Shown piece after piece: positions 11,251 to 20,784 of a stretch of 64,000 nt of DNA. The stretch comes from Deferrisoma camini S3R1. Lineage in GTDB: Bacteria; Desulfobacterota; Deferrisomatia; Deferrisomatales; Deferrisomataceae. Position 1 is the first letter of the stretch. Every line of letters begins with the position of its first letter. Made by a program: the position numbers and the translations under genes. The stretch covers positions 2,133,014 to 2,197,013 of the forward strand of contig NZ_JAFN01000001.1 of NCBI RefSeq assembly GCF_000526155.1, given 5' to 3'. The notes below the pieces were generated by a model that was not told the origin of the DNA, did not search any database, and worked only from the letters and a program-made list of their open reading frames with translations.

Positions 11251-11460
11251 CTAGGGAGCCCGGCGGGGGATCTGGCGCATGCGCACCGTGACCTTGCCCT
11301 CGGCGATCTCCCGGAGGGCCGTGACCACGATCTTGTTCTTGGTCTCCACCAGGGGCGGGGCCGACTCCAGCAGCTGCTTCACCCGCTGGGCCGCCGCCAT
11401 GGCGAGCTCGAACCGGTTGGGGACCTTTTCCAAGCAGTCTTCTACGGTAACGCGTGCCAT
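11251..11460 (-). CDS. rpoZ: RNA polymerase omega subunit
   Basis: Omega helps RNA polymerase assembly and, in Proteobacteria, forms part of a ppGpp-binding site. The 69-residue product [23 protein letters not shown] has the conserved omega core, and [10 protein letters not shown] closes it. I chose the ATG at 11458-11460 because AAGGAG lies upstream; an ATG three codons earlier is less likely. A GACCGAC-type array ends 20 bases before this start, splitting the gmk-rpoZ part of the operon. Confidence 0.94.
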   Translation of the reverse strand: MARVTVEDCLEKVPNRFELAMAAAQRVKQLLESAPPLVETKNKIVVTALREIAEGKVTVRMRQIPRRAP

Positions 11461-11480
11461 GTGTTCCACTCCTTCGGGGT

Positions 11481-11522
11481 AACTTCGGTCGTTGGTCGTC
11501 GGTCAGGGGCCTTCGGCCCGCT
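11481..11522. repeat. Heptad array and GGGCCTTCGGCCC hairpin upstream of rpoZ
   Basis: Read on the minus strand, heptads GACCGAC and GACCAAC end in GACCGAAGTT about 20 bases before the rpoZ start. The adjoining GGGCCTTCGGCCC is a small palindrome that recurs with this array type (18913-18927, 43069 region). Confidence 0.65.
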
Positions 11523-11572
11523 AGGCGGCTTGGCTGCTAGGCCGCTAGGCGGCCGGGCCGCTTCCCCGAACC

Positions 11573-11605
11573 GCCGCCAAACGCTCGGTGGGGCATGGGG
11601 TCTGA
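11573..11605. repeat. Element A, 5'-end fragment
   Basis: CGCCAAACGCTCGG followed by GGCATGGGGTCTG matches the outer 5' end of element A copy 3 (18963-18990). No inner stem or 3' arm follows, so this is a truncated copy next to the gmk stop codon. Confidence 0.6.
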
Positions 11606-11607
11606 TT

Positions 11608-12216
11608 CTAATCCCCCCCCAGTAACGCCGCCAGAGCCGCCTGCTGACGGACCGGCCGGCACCGCTCGGCCCGCACCACAGCCTTCAGGTCCTCGAGGCA
11701 CCGGCCCATGTCGTCGTTCACCACCACGTAGTGGTACCGTGGCGCCTCGGCCACCTCCTGCCGGGCATTGGCCAGCCGTCGAGCGATCACCTCGGGGTCG
11801 TCCTGTCCCCGGGCCTTCAGACGCCGCTCCAGCTCCTCCCACGAGGGGGGCAGCACGAACACCAGCACCGCGTGGGGCAGCCTCTGGGCCACCTGGAGGG
11901 CGCCCTGCACGTCGATGTCCAGCACTAGGTCCTGCCCGGCCTCGGCCGCGGTCCGCAGCTCGGTCAGGGCCGTGCCGTAGAGGTTGCCGTGCACCTCGGC
12001 CCACTCGGCGAACTCGCCCCGGTCCCGCATGGCCTCGAAGGTGGCCCGGTCCACGAAGTGGTACTCCACCCCGTCGCGCTCTCCCGGTCGGGGCGGCCGG
12101 GTCGTGTGGGACACGCTGTAGCCCAGCTCGGGCATCGCCTCCCGGAGCCGGCGGATCAGGGTGGACTTGCCGGCGCCCGAAGGCGCGGAGATCACCAGCA
12201 CCAACCCCTGCCGCAC
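11608..12216 (-). CDS. gmk: Guanylate kinase
   Basis: Guanylate kinase phosphorylates GMP to GDP with ATP. The 202-residue protein has the P-loop SAPSGAGKSTL at residues 10-20, the GMP-binding SHTTRPPRPGERDGVEYHF and LDIDVQGA, and YVVVNDD near the end. The start is GTG at 12214-12216, three bases after the guaA stop codon, with GGGAG inside the guaA 3' end. The placement directly after guaB-guaA channels new GMP to GDP. Confidence 0.95.
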   Translation of the reverse strand: MRQGLVLVISAPSGAGKSTLIRRLREAMPELGYSVSHTTRPPRPGERDGVEYHFVDRATFEAMRDRGEFAEWAEVHGNLYGTALTELRTAAEAGQDLVLDIDVQGALQVAQRLPHAVLVFVLPPSWEELERRLKARGQDDPEVIARRLANARQEVAEAPRYHYVVVNDDMGRCLEDLKAVVRAERCRPVRQQAALAALLGGD

Positions 12217-12219
12217 GGC

Positions 12220-13767
12220 CTACTCCCACTCGATGGTGGCCGGCGGCTTGGACGAGATGTCGTAGACCACCCGGTTGACCCCGTCCACCTCGTTGATGAT
12301 CCGGTTCGAGATCCGACCGAGCAGCTCGTAGGGCAGCCGGGACCAGTCCGCGGTCATGCCGTCCACCGAGTTCACCGACCGCACCGCCACCACGTGCTCG
12401 TAGGTGCGCTCGTCGCCCATCACCCCCACGGTCTTCACCGGCAGCAGCACGCAGAACGCCTGCCACACGCTCCGGTGCACCCCTTCCCGGACGATCTCCT
12501 CGCGCACGATGGCGTCGGCCTCTCGGAGCACGTCGAGCCGCTCCCGGGTCACCTCGCCCAGGATCCGGATGGCCAGGCCCGGCCCGGGGAACGGATGGCG
12601 CTCGATGATCTCCTCGGGCAGGCCCAGCTCCCGGCCCACCTCCCGCACCTCGTCCTTGAACAACTCGCGCAGGGGCTCCACCAGCTTCAGGTTCATCCGC
12701 TCGGGCAGCCCCCCCACGTTGTGGTGGCTCTTGATCGTGGCCGAGGGCCCCTTGAACGAGACGCTCTCGATCACGTCGGGGTACAGGGTGCCCTGGGCCA
12801 GGAACTCCACGTCGCCGAGCTTGCGGGCCTCGCGCTCGAACAGGTAGATGAACTCGTTGCCGATGATCTTGCGCTTCTGCTCCGGGTCGGTCACGCCCTC
12901 GAGCTTCTCGAGGAACAGGTCCGCCGCGTCCACGTGGAGCAGGTTCAGGTGGAAGTGGTCCCGGAAGGTGCGCACCACCTTCTCGGCCTCTCCCTTCCGG
13001 AGGAGCCCGTTGTCCACGAAGATGCAGGTAAGCCGGTCGCCCAGGGCCCGGTGCAGCAGCAGGGCCACCACCGACGAGTCCACCCCCCCCGACAGGGCGC
13101 AGATGACCCGCCGGTCGCCCACGGTCTCGCGGATCTCGCGCACCGTGGCCTCGATGAACGACCCCATGGTCCAGCTGGGCTCGCACCCGCACACATCGAA
13201 CAGGAAGGCCTCGAGCATCTCCGAGCCCCGGGGGGTGTGGACCACCTCGGGGTGGAACTGCACCCCGTACCAGGGCCGGTTCTCGTGGCCCATGGCCGCC
13301 ACCGGGCTGTTCTCGGTGTGGGCCAGGGCCCGGAAGCCGGGGGGCATGGCCTCGATCCGGTCGGCGTGGCTCATCCACACCGGCAGGGTCTCGCCGGGGC
13401 GGAACCCGGTGAGCGGGCCCCGGGCCTCGTCCACCGTGATGTGGGCCAGGCCGTACTCGCGCTTGAGCCCTCGGGCCACCCGCCCGCCCAGCAGGTGGGT
13501 CATGAGCTGCATGCCGTAGCAGATGCCCAGCACCGGCACCCCCAGCTCGAACACCTCGGCCGACACCCTGGGGGCCTCGGGGTCGTACACGCTGGCCGGG
13601 CCACCCGAGAGCACGATGCCCTGGGGCGCGAGGGAGCGGATGCGGTCGATCCCCACGGTGCACGGGTGGATCTCGCAGTACACCCGGCTCTCCCGGATAC
13701 GGCGGGCGATCAGTTGGGTGTACTGGGACCCGAAATCCAGGATCAGGATCTTCTGGTCGTGATGCAC
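12220..13767 (-). CDS. guaA: GMP synthase (glutamine-hydrolysing)
   Basis: GuaA converts XMP to GMP with ATP and glutamine. The 515-residue protein has a class I glutamine amidotransferase domain ([15 protein letters not shown] at the start, nucleophile in GICYGMQL, catalytic GVQFHPEV), the ATP pyrophosphatase loop [12 protein letters not shown] at about 223-234 and a C-terminal dimerisation domain ending PPATIEWE. I chose GTG at 13765-13767 (product [15 protein letters not shown]) because AGAGGAAAG precedes it and the length fits the family; a longer frame to 13821 adds proline/arginine-rich sequence not seen in the family. It sits between guaB and gmk. Confidence 0.95.
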   Translation of the reverse strand: MHHDQKILILDFGSQYTQLIARRIRESRVYCEIHPCTVGIDRIRSLAPQGIVLSGGPASVYDPEAPRVSAEVFELGVPVLGICYGMQLMTHLLGGRVARGLKREYGLAHITVDEARGPLTGFRPGETLPVWMSHADRIEAMPPGFRALAHTENSPVAAMGHENRPWYGVQFHPEVVHTPRGSEMLEAFLFDVCGCEPSWTMGSFIEATVREIRETVGDRRVICALSGGVDSSVVALLLHRALGDRLTCIFVDNGLLRKGEAEKVVRTFRDHFHLNLLHVDAADLFLEKLEGVTDPEQKRKIIGNEFIYLFEREARKLGDVEFLAQGTLYPDVIESVSFKGPSATIKSHHNVGGLPERMNLKLVEPLRELFKDEVREVGRELGLPEEIIERHPFPGPGLAIRILGEVTRERLDVLREADAIVREEIVREGVHRSVWQAFCVLLPVKTVGVMGDERTYEHVVAVRSVNSVDGMTADWSRLPYELLGRISNRIINEVDGVNRVVYDISSKPPATIEWE

Positions 13768-13834
13768 GGGCTTTCCTCTGCCTCGGGCTGGGCGGCGGGG
13801 CCGCGATGGGTCCGGGAACACCGGAAGGCGGGCC

Positions 13835-15394
<1,560 letters not shown>

Positions 15395-16138
15395 TCACAT
15401 CCCCCGCTCCGACCGGATGCGGTCGTAAGCCTCCTGGATCTCCAGGAACTTCCGGTGGGCCAGTTCCCGGAACTCGTCGCCCAGGTGGGCCACCCGGTCC
15501 GGGTGGTACTTCTTGGCCAGCTCCCGGTAGGCCCGCTTGATCTCCTCGTCCGAGGCGTCCGGGGCCACGCCCAGCACCTCGTAGGCCCGGCCGTTGCCGG
15601 CGGCGGCCGCCGTCCGCAGCCCGCTCACGTCGGCCGGGTTCACCCCCAGCCCCGCGATGGCCCGACGGAGCACCGCCTCCTCGGCCGGATGCACGTGGCC
15701 GTCGGCCCGGGCCACGTCGATCAGACACTCCACCAGCAGGAGCCGGGTGGCGTAGTCGCACCGGCGGGCCACGTCGCGGCACAGGGCGTCCAGGTCCACG
15801 CCCTTTCGGAGGAACTGCTTGATCAGGTCCCGCACGATGTCCAGGGACTCGCCCCGGTAGCCCAGCCGCTCCTCGAAGAACCGCCGGATCGTGCGGACCT
15901 CCTCCCGCTTGACCTCGCCGTCGGCGTTGAGCATGGCGGTGAGGATCCCCACCAGGCTCGCCACGAAGTACAGCTCTTCCTGCTGCTGCCGCACCCGCGG
16001 GTCGTCGGCCGGGCCCGGTCCCTCCGAGAGCGGAGCGTCCCTCACGTAGTGGCCGATCACCCCGCCGATCACGGCCCCCAGGGGGCCGCCCAGCAGCCAC
16101 CCGACTCCGGCTCCGATCAGCTTGCCTTGTAACGCCAT
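15395..16138 (-). CDS. DjlA-like co-chaperone (TerB and J domains)
   Basis: The 247-residue protein has a glycine-rich membrane segment at residues 7-27 ([22 protein letters not shown]), a TerB-like helical domain at about 55-165 ([39 protein letters not shown]) and a C-terminal J domain at about 182-247 with the essential HPD in YHPDRVAH. This is the DjlA layout: a membrane-tethered DnaK co-chaperone for envelope stress. ACGGAG precedes the ATG at 16136-16138. It lies 90 bases upstream of guaB on the same strand. Confidence 0.88.
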   Translation of the reverse strand: MALQGKLIGAGVGWLLGGPLGAVIGGVIGHYVRDAPLSEGPGPADDPRVRQQQEELYFVASLVGILTAMLNADGEVKREEVRTIRRFFEERLGYRGESLDIVRDLIKQFLRKGVDLDALCRDVARRCDYATRLLLVECLIDVARADGHVHPAEEAVLRRAIAGLGVNPADVSGLRTAAAAGNGRAYEVLGVAPDASDEEIKRAYRELAKKYHPDRVAHLGDEFRELAHRKFLEIQEAYDRIRSERGM

Positions 16139-16182
16139 GGGAGTCTGCTCCGTGGAGAAGGCTGGAAGGCCGGGAGTCGTTC

Positions 16183-17343
16183 TCAGTCCGGCCCGAGCTC
16201 GTGGAGGGCGCTGCCGTCCGACAGGAACACCACCGTGTCGTCCAGCACCACCGGCTGGGAGTGGAGCCCCGGGCCGGGCACGTACCGGGCCTGCACGGCC
16301 CCGGTGGCCGGGTCCAGGGCCACGACGGGTCCGTCCGAGAAGCCCACGACCACGGCCCCGGAGGCCAGCACCGGCGCCGTGGCGATGCCCTCGCCCGGCC
16401 TCACCCTCCACACGACCGCCCCGTTGTCTCGCCGGAGGGCCACCACCGAGCCGTCGGCCCCGGCCAGATACAGGGTTTCCGCGCCCACGGCGATCCCCGC
16501 CGCCGCGCCCACCTCGGCCCGCCACAGCACCTCGCCGGTGGCCGCGTCCAGGGCCACCACCGGGCCGTCGAGGCTCCCGGCGTACACCCGGCCGCCGGCG
16601 AACGCCGGCCCGGCCGTGACGTCCCGGAACCCCTTGCCCGAAAGCTCGGCGCGCCAGATCACCCGCCCCACCTCCGGGTCCAGGGCCACCACGGTGCCGT
16701 CCCAGAACCCGGCGTACACCCGGCCGTCGCCCAACGCCAGGCCGTGGCCCCGCCACACCGACCGGCTCCGGGGGAACCGCCGGCCGTACTGCCACAGGGG
16801 CCGGCCGGTGGACGCCTCCAGGCAGAACACGTTGCCGTCGGCCACGGCCACGTACGCCCGCTGGCCGTCCGACAGCACCCCCGCCACCACTGGGTAGGTG
16901 GTCATGAACTCCCAGACCTTCCGCCCCTCGGGGCTCAGGGCGTACACCCAGCCGGCGTCGTCGCCGAACACGAGCACCTCGCCGGTCCAGGCCGCGGTGG
17001 AGTACACCCGGCCCCGGGTGGGGAACCGCCACAGGACCTTCCCATCGGCCAGCCGCACCGCGTCGAAGCTGCGGCCCTCGTGACCCACGAACGCGGTGCC
17101 GGCCAGCACGACCGGGCTCGCGTAGCCCTCGGGGTGGTAGCCGGGCTCGTCCGTCAGCCGCACGATCTTGCGGAGGTCCCAGCGCGGCGGAACCGCCCGG
17201 TCCGTGCGGGACGCCCGCGTCGGGCCGCCCCCCTCCTGGCCCCACTCCACCGGCGTGACCGCAACCGACCCCGCCGGCCCCCGGGGTGCGGCCGCGCACC
17301 CGGCCAGCCCCAAGGCCGTTGCCACAAGAACCCAACGGATCAC
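16183..17343 (-). CDS. PQQ-like beta-propeller lipoprotein
   Basis: The 386-residue product starts [16 protein letters not shown], a lipoprotein signal with lipobox LAGC, followed by about seven or eight repeats of the form GxVxALDxxTGxVxWR or GDGRVYAG, the PQQ/BamB-like propeller pattern. It is probably a periplasmic protein; BamB-like assembly factors and quinoprotein-like proteins share this fold, and no catalytic residues identify an enzyme. I chose GTG at 17341-17343 because AAGGAG lies seven bases upstream. A heptad array ends 15 bases before it. Confidence 0.82.
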   Translation of the reverse strand: MIRWVLVATALGLAGCAAAPRGPAGSVAVTPVEWGQEGGGPTRASRTDRAVPPRWDLRKIVRLTDEPGYHPEGYASPVVLAGTAFVGHEGRSFDAVRLADGKVLWRFPTRGRVYSTAAWTGEVLVFGDDAGWVYALSPEGRKVWEFMTTYPVVAGVLSDGQRAYVAVADGNVFCLEASTGRPLWQYGRRFPRSRSVWRGHGLALGDGRVYAGFWDGTVVALDPEVGRVIWRAELSGKGFRDVTAGPAFAGGRVYAGSLDGPVVALDAATGEVLWRAEVGAAAGIAVGAETLYLAGADGSVVALRRDNGAVVWRVRPGEGIATAPVLASGAVVVGFSDGPVVALDPATGAVQARYVPGPGLHSQPVVLDDTVVFLSDGSALHELGPD

Positions 17344-17358
17344 GTCGCGTCTCCTTAT

Positions 17359-17400
17359 AACCTCGGTCGTTGGTCGTCGGTCGTTGGTCGCCGGTCCGGG
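17359..17400. repeat. Heptad array upstream of the PQQ-propeller gene
   Basis: On the plus strand GGTCGTT, GGTCGTC, GGTCGTT and GGTCGCC follow AACCTC. Read with the gene, the array ends GACCGAGGTT just before TATAAGGAG and the GTG start. Confidence 0.7.
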
Positions 17401-17527
17401 GACCTCGGCCCGCTTGAAGGCTGGAAAGCCAGGAGGCCAGAAGGCTTGAGAACCCCACGGATTCCCAGACGTTCCAGGAATCACACCATACCTCTTCGCC
17501 TCCACCTCACGGTCCGGCGAGCATGGT

Positions 17528-17573
17528 CTAGTCTCTAGTCTCTAGTTTCTAGTCTCTAGTCTCTAGTCTCTAG
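17528..17573. repeat. CTAGTCT heptanucleotide array
   Basis: Six to seven tandem units CTAGTCT/CTAGTTT. The array supplies the last codons and the stop of the PHP gene at 17556-17558. It is followed by CTAGCCCGCA, the first ten bases of element B's terminal repeat at 39300. Confidence 0.85.
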
Positions 17574-18236
17574 CCCGCAGGGGCCTGGTGGGGCCTCCCA
17601 TCCCGCCAGGCGGGCCATGTTCGCGCGCAGCTCCTCGTACTCGGCCGGGGTCATTCCCGCGCCCAGGGCCACGGTGCGGGCGAACGGCTCGGCGATCAGG
17701 TCGCCCGGAGCGTGGGCGTCGGTGTTCAGCACCAGCCGCGCGCCGGTGCGCCGCGCCACGGCCACCACGTGGCCGTTGGCTAGGCTGTGCCCCTTGCGGG
17801 CGCTCACCTCCAGGCTTACCCCCCTCTCGGCCGCCATCCGGGCGTCCCCGTCCGCGATCAGGCCGGGGTGGCTCAGGATGTCGGCCCCCGCCTCGATGGC
17901 CGCCCGGTTCGTTCCGGGCTCCACCGGCTCCACCGGGCTCTCGCCGTGGACCACCACGATCCGGGCCCCCAGGCGCCGGGCCTCCCCCACGTACCGGCCG
18001 ATCAAGGCCGGGGGCACGTGGGTCAGCTCGATGGCCGGGATCGCCCGGATCCGGCGGTGGCGGTTGTTCTCCTCGCACGCCCGCACGATCCGGGGCACCA
18101 CGTGGTCCAGGGTGGACATGTCGGCGTGATCCGCTAACGCCACGGCCCGCAACCCCAGGACCTCGGCCCGCCGCAGCAGCTCCGACGGTAGCAGCTCCCC
18201 GTCGGAGAAGAGAGTATGGGTGTGGAGATCGATCAT
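17556..18236 (-). CDS. PHP-domain metal-dependent phosphoesterase
   Basis: The 226-residue protein starts MIDLHTHTLFSDGEL, the first PHP metal motif, followed by LADHADMSTLD, IPAIELTH, VVHGESPVEPV, ILSHPGL and LNTDAHAP, all metal-ligand positions of the PHP fold. Such proteins are histidinol-phosphatase-like or act on small phosphoesters; the substrate is unknown. The last four codons and stop fall inside a CTAGTCT array, so the C-terminus may have been set by repeat growth. It overlaps no neighbour; the nitroreductase gene lies 73 bases upstream. Confidence 0.88.
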   Translation of the reverse strand: MIDLHTHTLFSDGELLPSELLRRAEVLGLRAVALADHADMSTLDHVVPRIVRACEENNRHRRIRAIPAIELTHVPPALIGRYVGEARRLGARIVVVHGESPVEPVEPGTNRAAIEAGADILSHPGLIADGDARMAAERGVSLEVSARKGHSLANGHVVAVARRTGARLVLNTDAHAPGDLIAEPFARTVALGAGMTPAEYEELRANMARLAGWEAPPGPCGLETRD

Positions 18237-18309
18237 GCGAACGGGGCTCCGATGACAGACCCGGGCCCACGGGGGGAGCCCGGGTCAGGGAAGAGGCGGC
18301 TCCTTCGGA

Positions 18310-18858
18310 TCAGTCGGCGGCGTACCGGTTCCAGCGCACGAACTCGTCCCGGGGCTTCCGGGGCGGCACCTTGGCCTCGGCGGCCGGGTAGCCCAGGGGC
18401 GTGAGCGCCACCACCTCGACGCCCTCGGGTGCGCCCACCGCCTTGGCGGCCGCGGCCGCGTCGAACAGCCCCACGCACACGGTTCCCAGGCCCTCGGCGT
18501 GGGCCGCCAGCATGAAGTTCTCCATGGCCAACGCCACGTCGAACATGAACCAGTCGCCTCGCGGGGTCGCGGCCTTGCCCTTGTAGAACCCGGCCCGGCC
18601 GGTCTTGGCGCAGAACGCCACGGACAGGGGCGCCTCGACCATGGCCCGGAACGCGGGGTTCGAGGGCGGCAGGGTCTTCTGGAGCGCCTCTTTCACCTGC
18701 GGGTCGGACACCACCACCACCTCGCAGCACTGGGTGTGGGCCCAGCTGGGGGCCCACTGGGCCGCCTCCAGCAGGCGGTCCAGCACCTCCTGGGGAACGG
18801 GGTCGGGCTTGTACCGCCGGATCGACCGCCGGCCTCGAATGGCTTCGTACAGTTCCAT
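18310..18858 (-). CDS. Nitroreductase family protein
   Basis: The 182-residue protein has the FMN-dependent nitroreductase signature: MELYEAIRGRRSIRRYKPDPVPQEVLDRLLEAA at the start, WAPSWAHTQCCEVVVV, MENFMLAAHAEGLGTVCVG and LGYPAAE near the end. These enzymes use NAD(P)H to reduce nitro compounds, quinones or flavins; the true substrate is unknown. AAGGAGG precedes the ATG at 18856-18858. A GACCGAAGTT-type array ends 15 bases upstream of the start. Confidence 0.88.
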   Translation of the reverse strand: MELYEAIRGRRSIRRYKPDPVPQEVLDRLLEAAQWAPSWAHTQCCEVVVVSDPQVKEALQKTLPPSNPAFRAMVEAPLSVAFCAKTGRAGFYKGKAATPRGDWFMFDVALAMENFMLAAHAEGLGTVCVGLFDAAAAAKAVGAPEGVEVVALTPLGYPAAEAKVPPRKPRDEFVRWNRYAAD

Positions 18859-18873
18859 GGCTCAGCCCTCCTT

Positions 18874-18927
18874 AACTTCGGTCGTTGGTCGTCAGTCGTT
18901 GGTCGTCGGTCGGGGGCCTTCGGCCCG
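18874..18927. repeat. Heptad array upstream of the nitroreductase
   Basis: AACTTC is followed by GGTCGTT, GGTCGTC, AGTCGTT, GGTCGTC and then the palindrome GGGCCTTCGGCCC. Read with the gene it ends GACCGAAGTTAAGGAGG, so the array touches the ribosome-binding site. Confidence 0.75.
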
Positions 18928-18975
18928 CTGGGCGGCTAGCGGCCGGGCGGCTCTCAAATCGCGCCAAAGCTCGGA

Positions 18976-19159
18976 GGCATGGGGCCTGCTGGAGCGCCGC
19001 GTGCGGCTCCTCAGCTCGCCGCGCAGCGCCTCCCACGTTCGCACCGTGAGCTCTGTTCGTGCCCCACCGAACGGTCATGAAACCACCGCCCGTGCCCCGT
19101 GCCTGCGCGGCGAATCTCAATGCCCGGCTTCGCGCGCGGCCGGAAGCAGGCCCCATGCC
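18976..19159. repeat. Palindromic intergenic element A, copy 3
   Basis: The outer arms GGCATGGGGCCTGC (18976-18989) and GCAGGCCCCATGCC (19146-19159) are perfect complements. The inner stem CGCCGCGCAG (19017-19026) and CTGCGCGGCG (19103-19112) encloses 76 bases. Together with the upstream array it accounts for most of the 457-base gap between the nitroreductase and holA; I see no gene there. Confidence 0.85.
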
Positions 19160-19315
19160 CCGCCGCCGGCTGTGCGCCCGGACCACCGAACGTTGCCTTC
19201 CCCGTTGCCCGGCCCCGCCTCTTTGGCGTGACTTCACCGTCTCGGGGGGCAGGGGGTTCAGGGGCCAGAATACGGGGACCGATGGGCAAGCCTATAGCCG
19301 GTTTGGGGGTCAGCG

Positions 19316-20281
19316 TCAAACCCGGCCGCCCCCGCACAGGGCCAGGACGAGCGCCTCCAGCACCTCGGTGCCCCCGCCGCTCTTGAGACCCAGGTCCGCC
19401 CGCAGGAACCGGGCGAACGCGTCTTGCAACGCCTCCTCGTCCCAGCCCCGGGCCTGGTCCAGGGCCTTGGCCGCCACGAACGGGTGCACGCCCAGGGCGG
19501 CCGCGGCCGCCTTTCGGTCCACCCGCCCGCCCCGATCCAGCAGGTCCCGGGCCATCCACAGGTGGCGGAAGTGGCGCACGATCATGTAGAGCAGCCGGAC
19601 CGGGGGCTCCCCGATCCCGAGCAGGCTCCGCAGCGCCGCCATCGCACCGGCCAGGTCGCGGGTGCCCAGGGCGTCGCACAGGGCGAACACCGTGGCCTCC
19701 CGGTTGTCCCCCACCAGCCGCTCCAGGTCCTCCAGGGTCACCCGGCCGTCCTCGCCGGCGAAGGCACGGAGCTTGTCGATCTCCTGGTGGAGCTGCTCCA
19801 GGTCGGGCCCCACCCGCAGGGCCAGGGCCGCGGTCAGCCGCGGGTCGAGCCGCAGCCCGGCCTCCCGGGCCATGCGCTCGGCCCACCGGGGCACCTCGGC
19901 GTCCCGGGGCTTGTCGCACCGGATCACCCGGCTCTTCGCCAGGAGGGCCTTGCCGGCCCGGGTGCGACGGTCCACCGACTGGGCCACCAGCACCAGGCAG
20001 GTGGAGGGGTTGGGCCGTTCCAGGTAGGCGAGGATCGGGTCCCAGGCCGAGGCGGGCCACCGGTGGGCGTCGCGCACCACCACCAGCCGCCGGCCGCCCA
20101 GGAACGGCAGGGTCTGGGCCGCCGACACCACGGCGCCGGGCTCGGCCTCGGGCGCGGTGAACACCTCCCGGTTGAGCCCCGGGTCGCCCCCCTCCAGGGC
20201 CTCCCGCTCCAGCTCCGCCAGAGCCTGGCGGACCAGGTAGGGCTCTTCGCCCAGCACGCACACCACCGGCTCGGCGCTCAC
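19316..20281 (-). CDS. holA: DNA polymerase III delta subunit
   Basis: Delta is the clamp-loader wrench that opens the beta clamp during replication. The 321-residue protein begins [24 protein letters not shown], has LPFLGGRRLVVVRDAH, and the helical middle and C-terminal collar region (LRVGPDLEQLHQEIDKLRAF, LLYMIVRHFRHLW) typical of HolA. The GTG start overlaps the lptE stop as GTGA. The leuS-lptE-holA order is common in Gram-negative bacteria and supports both names. Confidence 0.93.
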   Translation of the reverse strand: MSAEPVVCVLGEEPYLVRQALAELEREALEGGDPGLNREVFTAPEAEPGAVVSAAQTLPFLGGRRLVVVRDAHRWPASAWDPILAYLERPNPSTCLVLVAQSVDRRTRAGKALLAKSRVIRCDKPRDAEVPRWAERMAREAGLRLDPRLTAALALRVGPDLEQLHQEIDKLRAFAGEDGRVTLEDLERLVGDNREATVFALCDALGTRDLAGAMAALRSLLGIGEPPVRLLYMIVRHFRHLWMARDLLDRGGRVDRKAAAAALGVHPFVAAKALDQARGWDEEALQDAFARFLRADLGLKSGGGTEVLEALVLALCGGGRV

Positions 20282-20784
20282 GACCCCTCCCCCAGGGCGG
20301 CGATCGAGGCCCGGCGCAATACCGCCCGGGCCAGGTCCGAGGCCAGGGCCTCCAGGGCTTGGTCCTTGGCCCGCTCGGTGGCGTTCACGTCGGCCCCGGC
20401 CGGGAACTCCCGGTCCTCCTCCAGCGTTCCACGCCACTGCACCCGGCCCGCCCGGTCCGCGACCGTGGCCGTGACCCGGGCCCGGACCCGGTACTCCACC
20501 AGCCCGCCGGCCCCGTAGGCCGCCCCGGACTCGGTCACCTCGTCCACCCGGACCCGCACCACCAGGTCCGCGGCCGGGCCCCGGCCGAGCCGCAGGTCCC
20601 CCCGGTCCACGACCTCGCGGGCCATGGCCCGGGCCAGGAGCGGCCCGAACAGCGGCTCGGCCGCCCGGTCGTCCACCGGCTCGATCCGCACGGTGGCCAC
20701 GGCGTCGCCCGGCCGGCCGGCCAGGCGGTACCCGCACCCGGCCGCCAGGACCACGAGGGCCACCAGGCCGGCCCAGCGCCTCAC
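20278..20784 (-). CDS. lptE: LPS-assembly lipoprotein LptE
   Basis: LptE plugs the LptD barrel that inserts lipopolysaccharide in the outer membrane. The 168-residue product starts [23 protein letters not shown] with lipobox LAAGC and the CGYRL that typifies LptE. [11 protein letters not shown] and a C-terminal [16 protein letters not shown] follow. Identity rests on the lipobox context, length and position between leuS and holA. Its GTG start overlaps the leuS stop as GTGA. It is evidence for an LPS-bearing outer membrane. Confidence 0.85.
   Translation of the reverse strand: MRRWAGLVALVVLAAGCGYRLAGRPGDAVATVRIEPVDDRAAEPLFGPLLARAMAREVVDRGDLRLGRGPAADLVVRVRVDEVTESGAAYGAGGLVEYRVRARVTATVADRAGRVQWRGTLEEDREFPAGADVNATERAKDQALEALASDLARAVLRRASIAALGEGS

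Noticed and set aside
11540-11607. A terminator after gmk
   Set aside because: The G+C-rich repeats can fold but lack a T-run, and rpoZ follows on the same strand.
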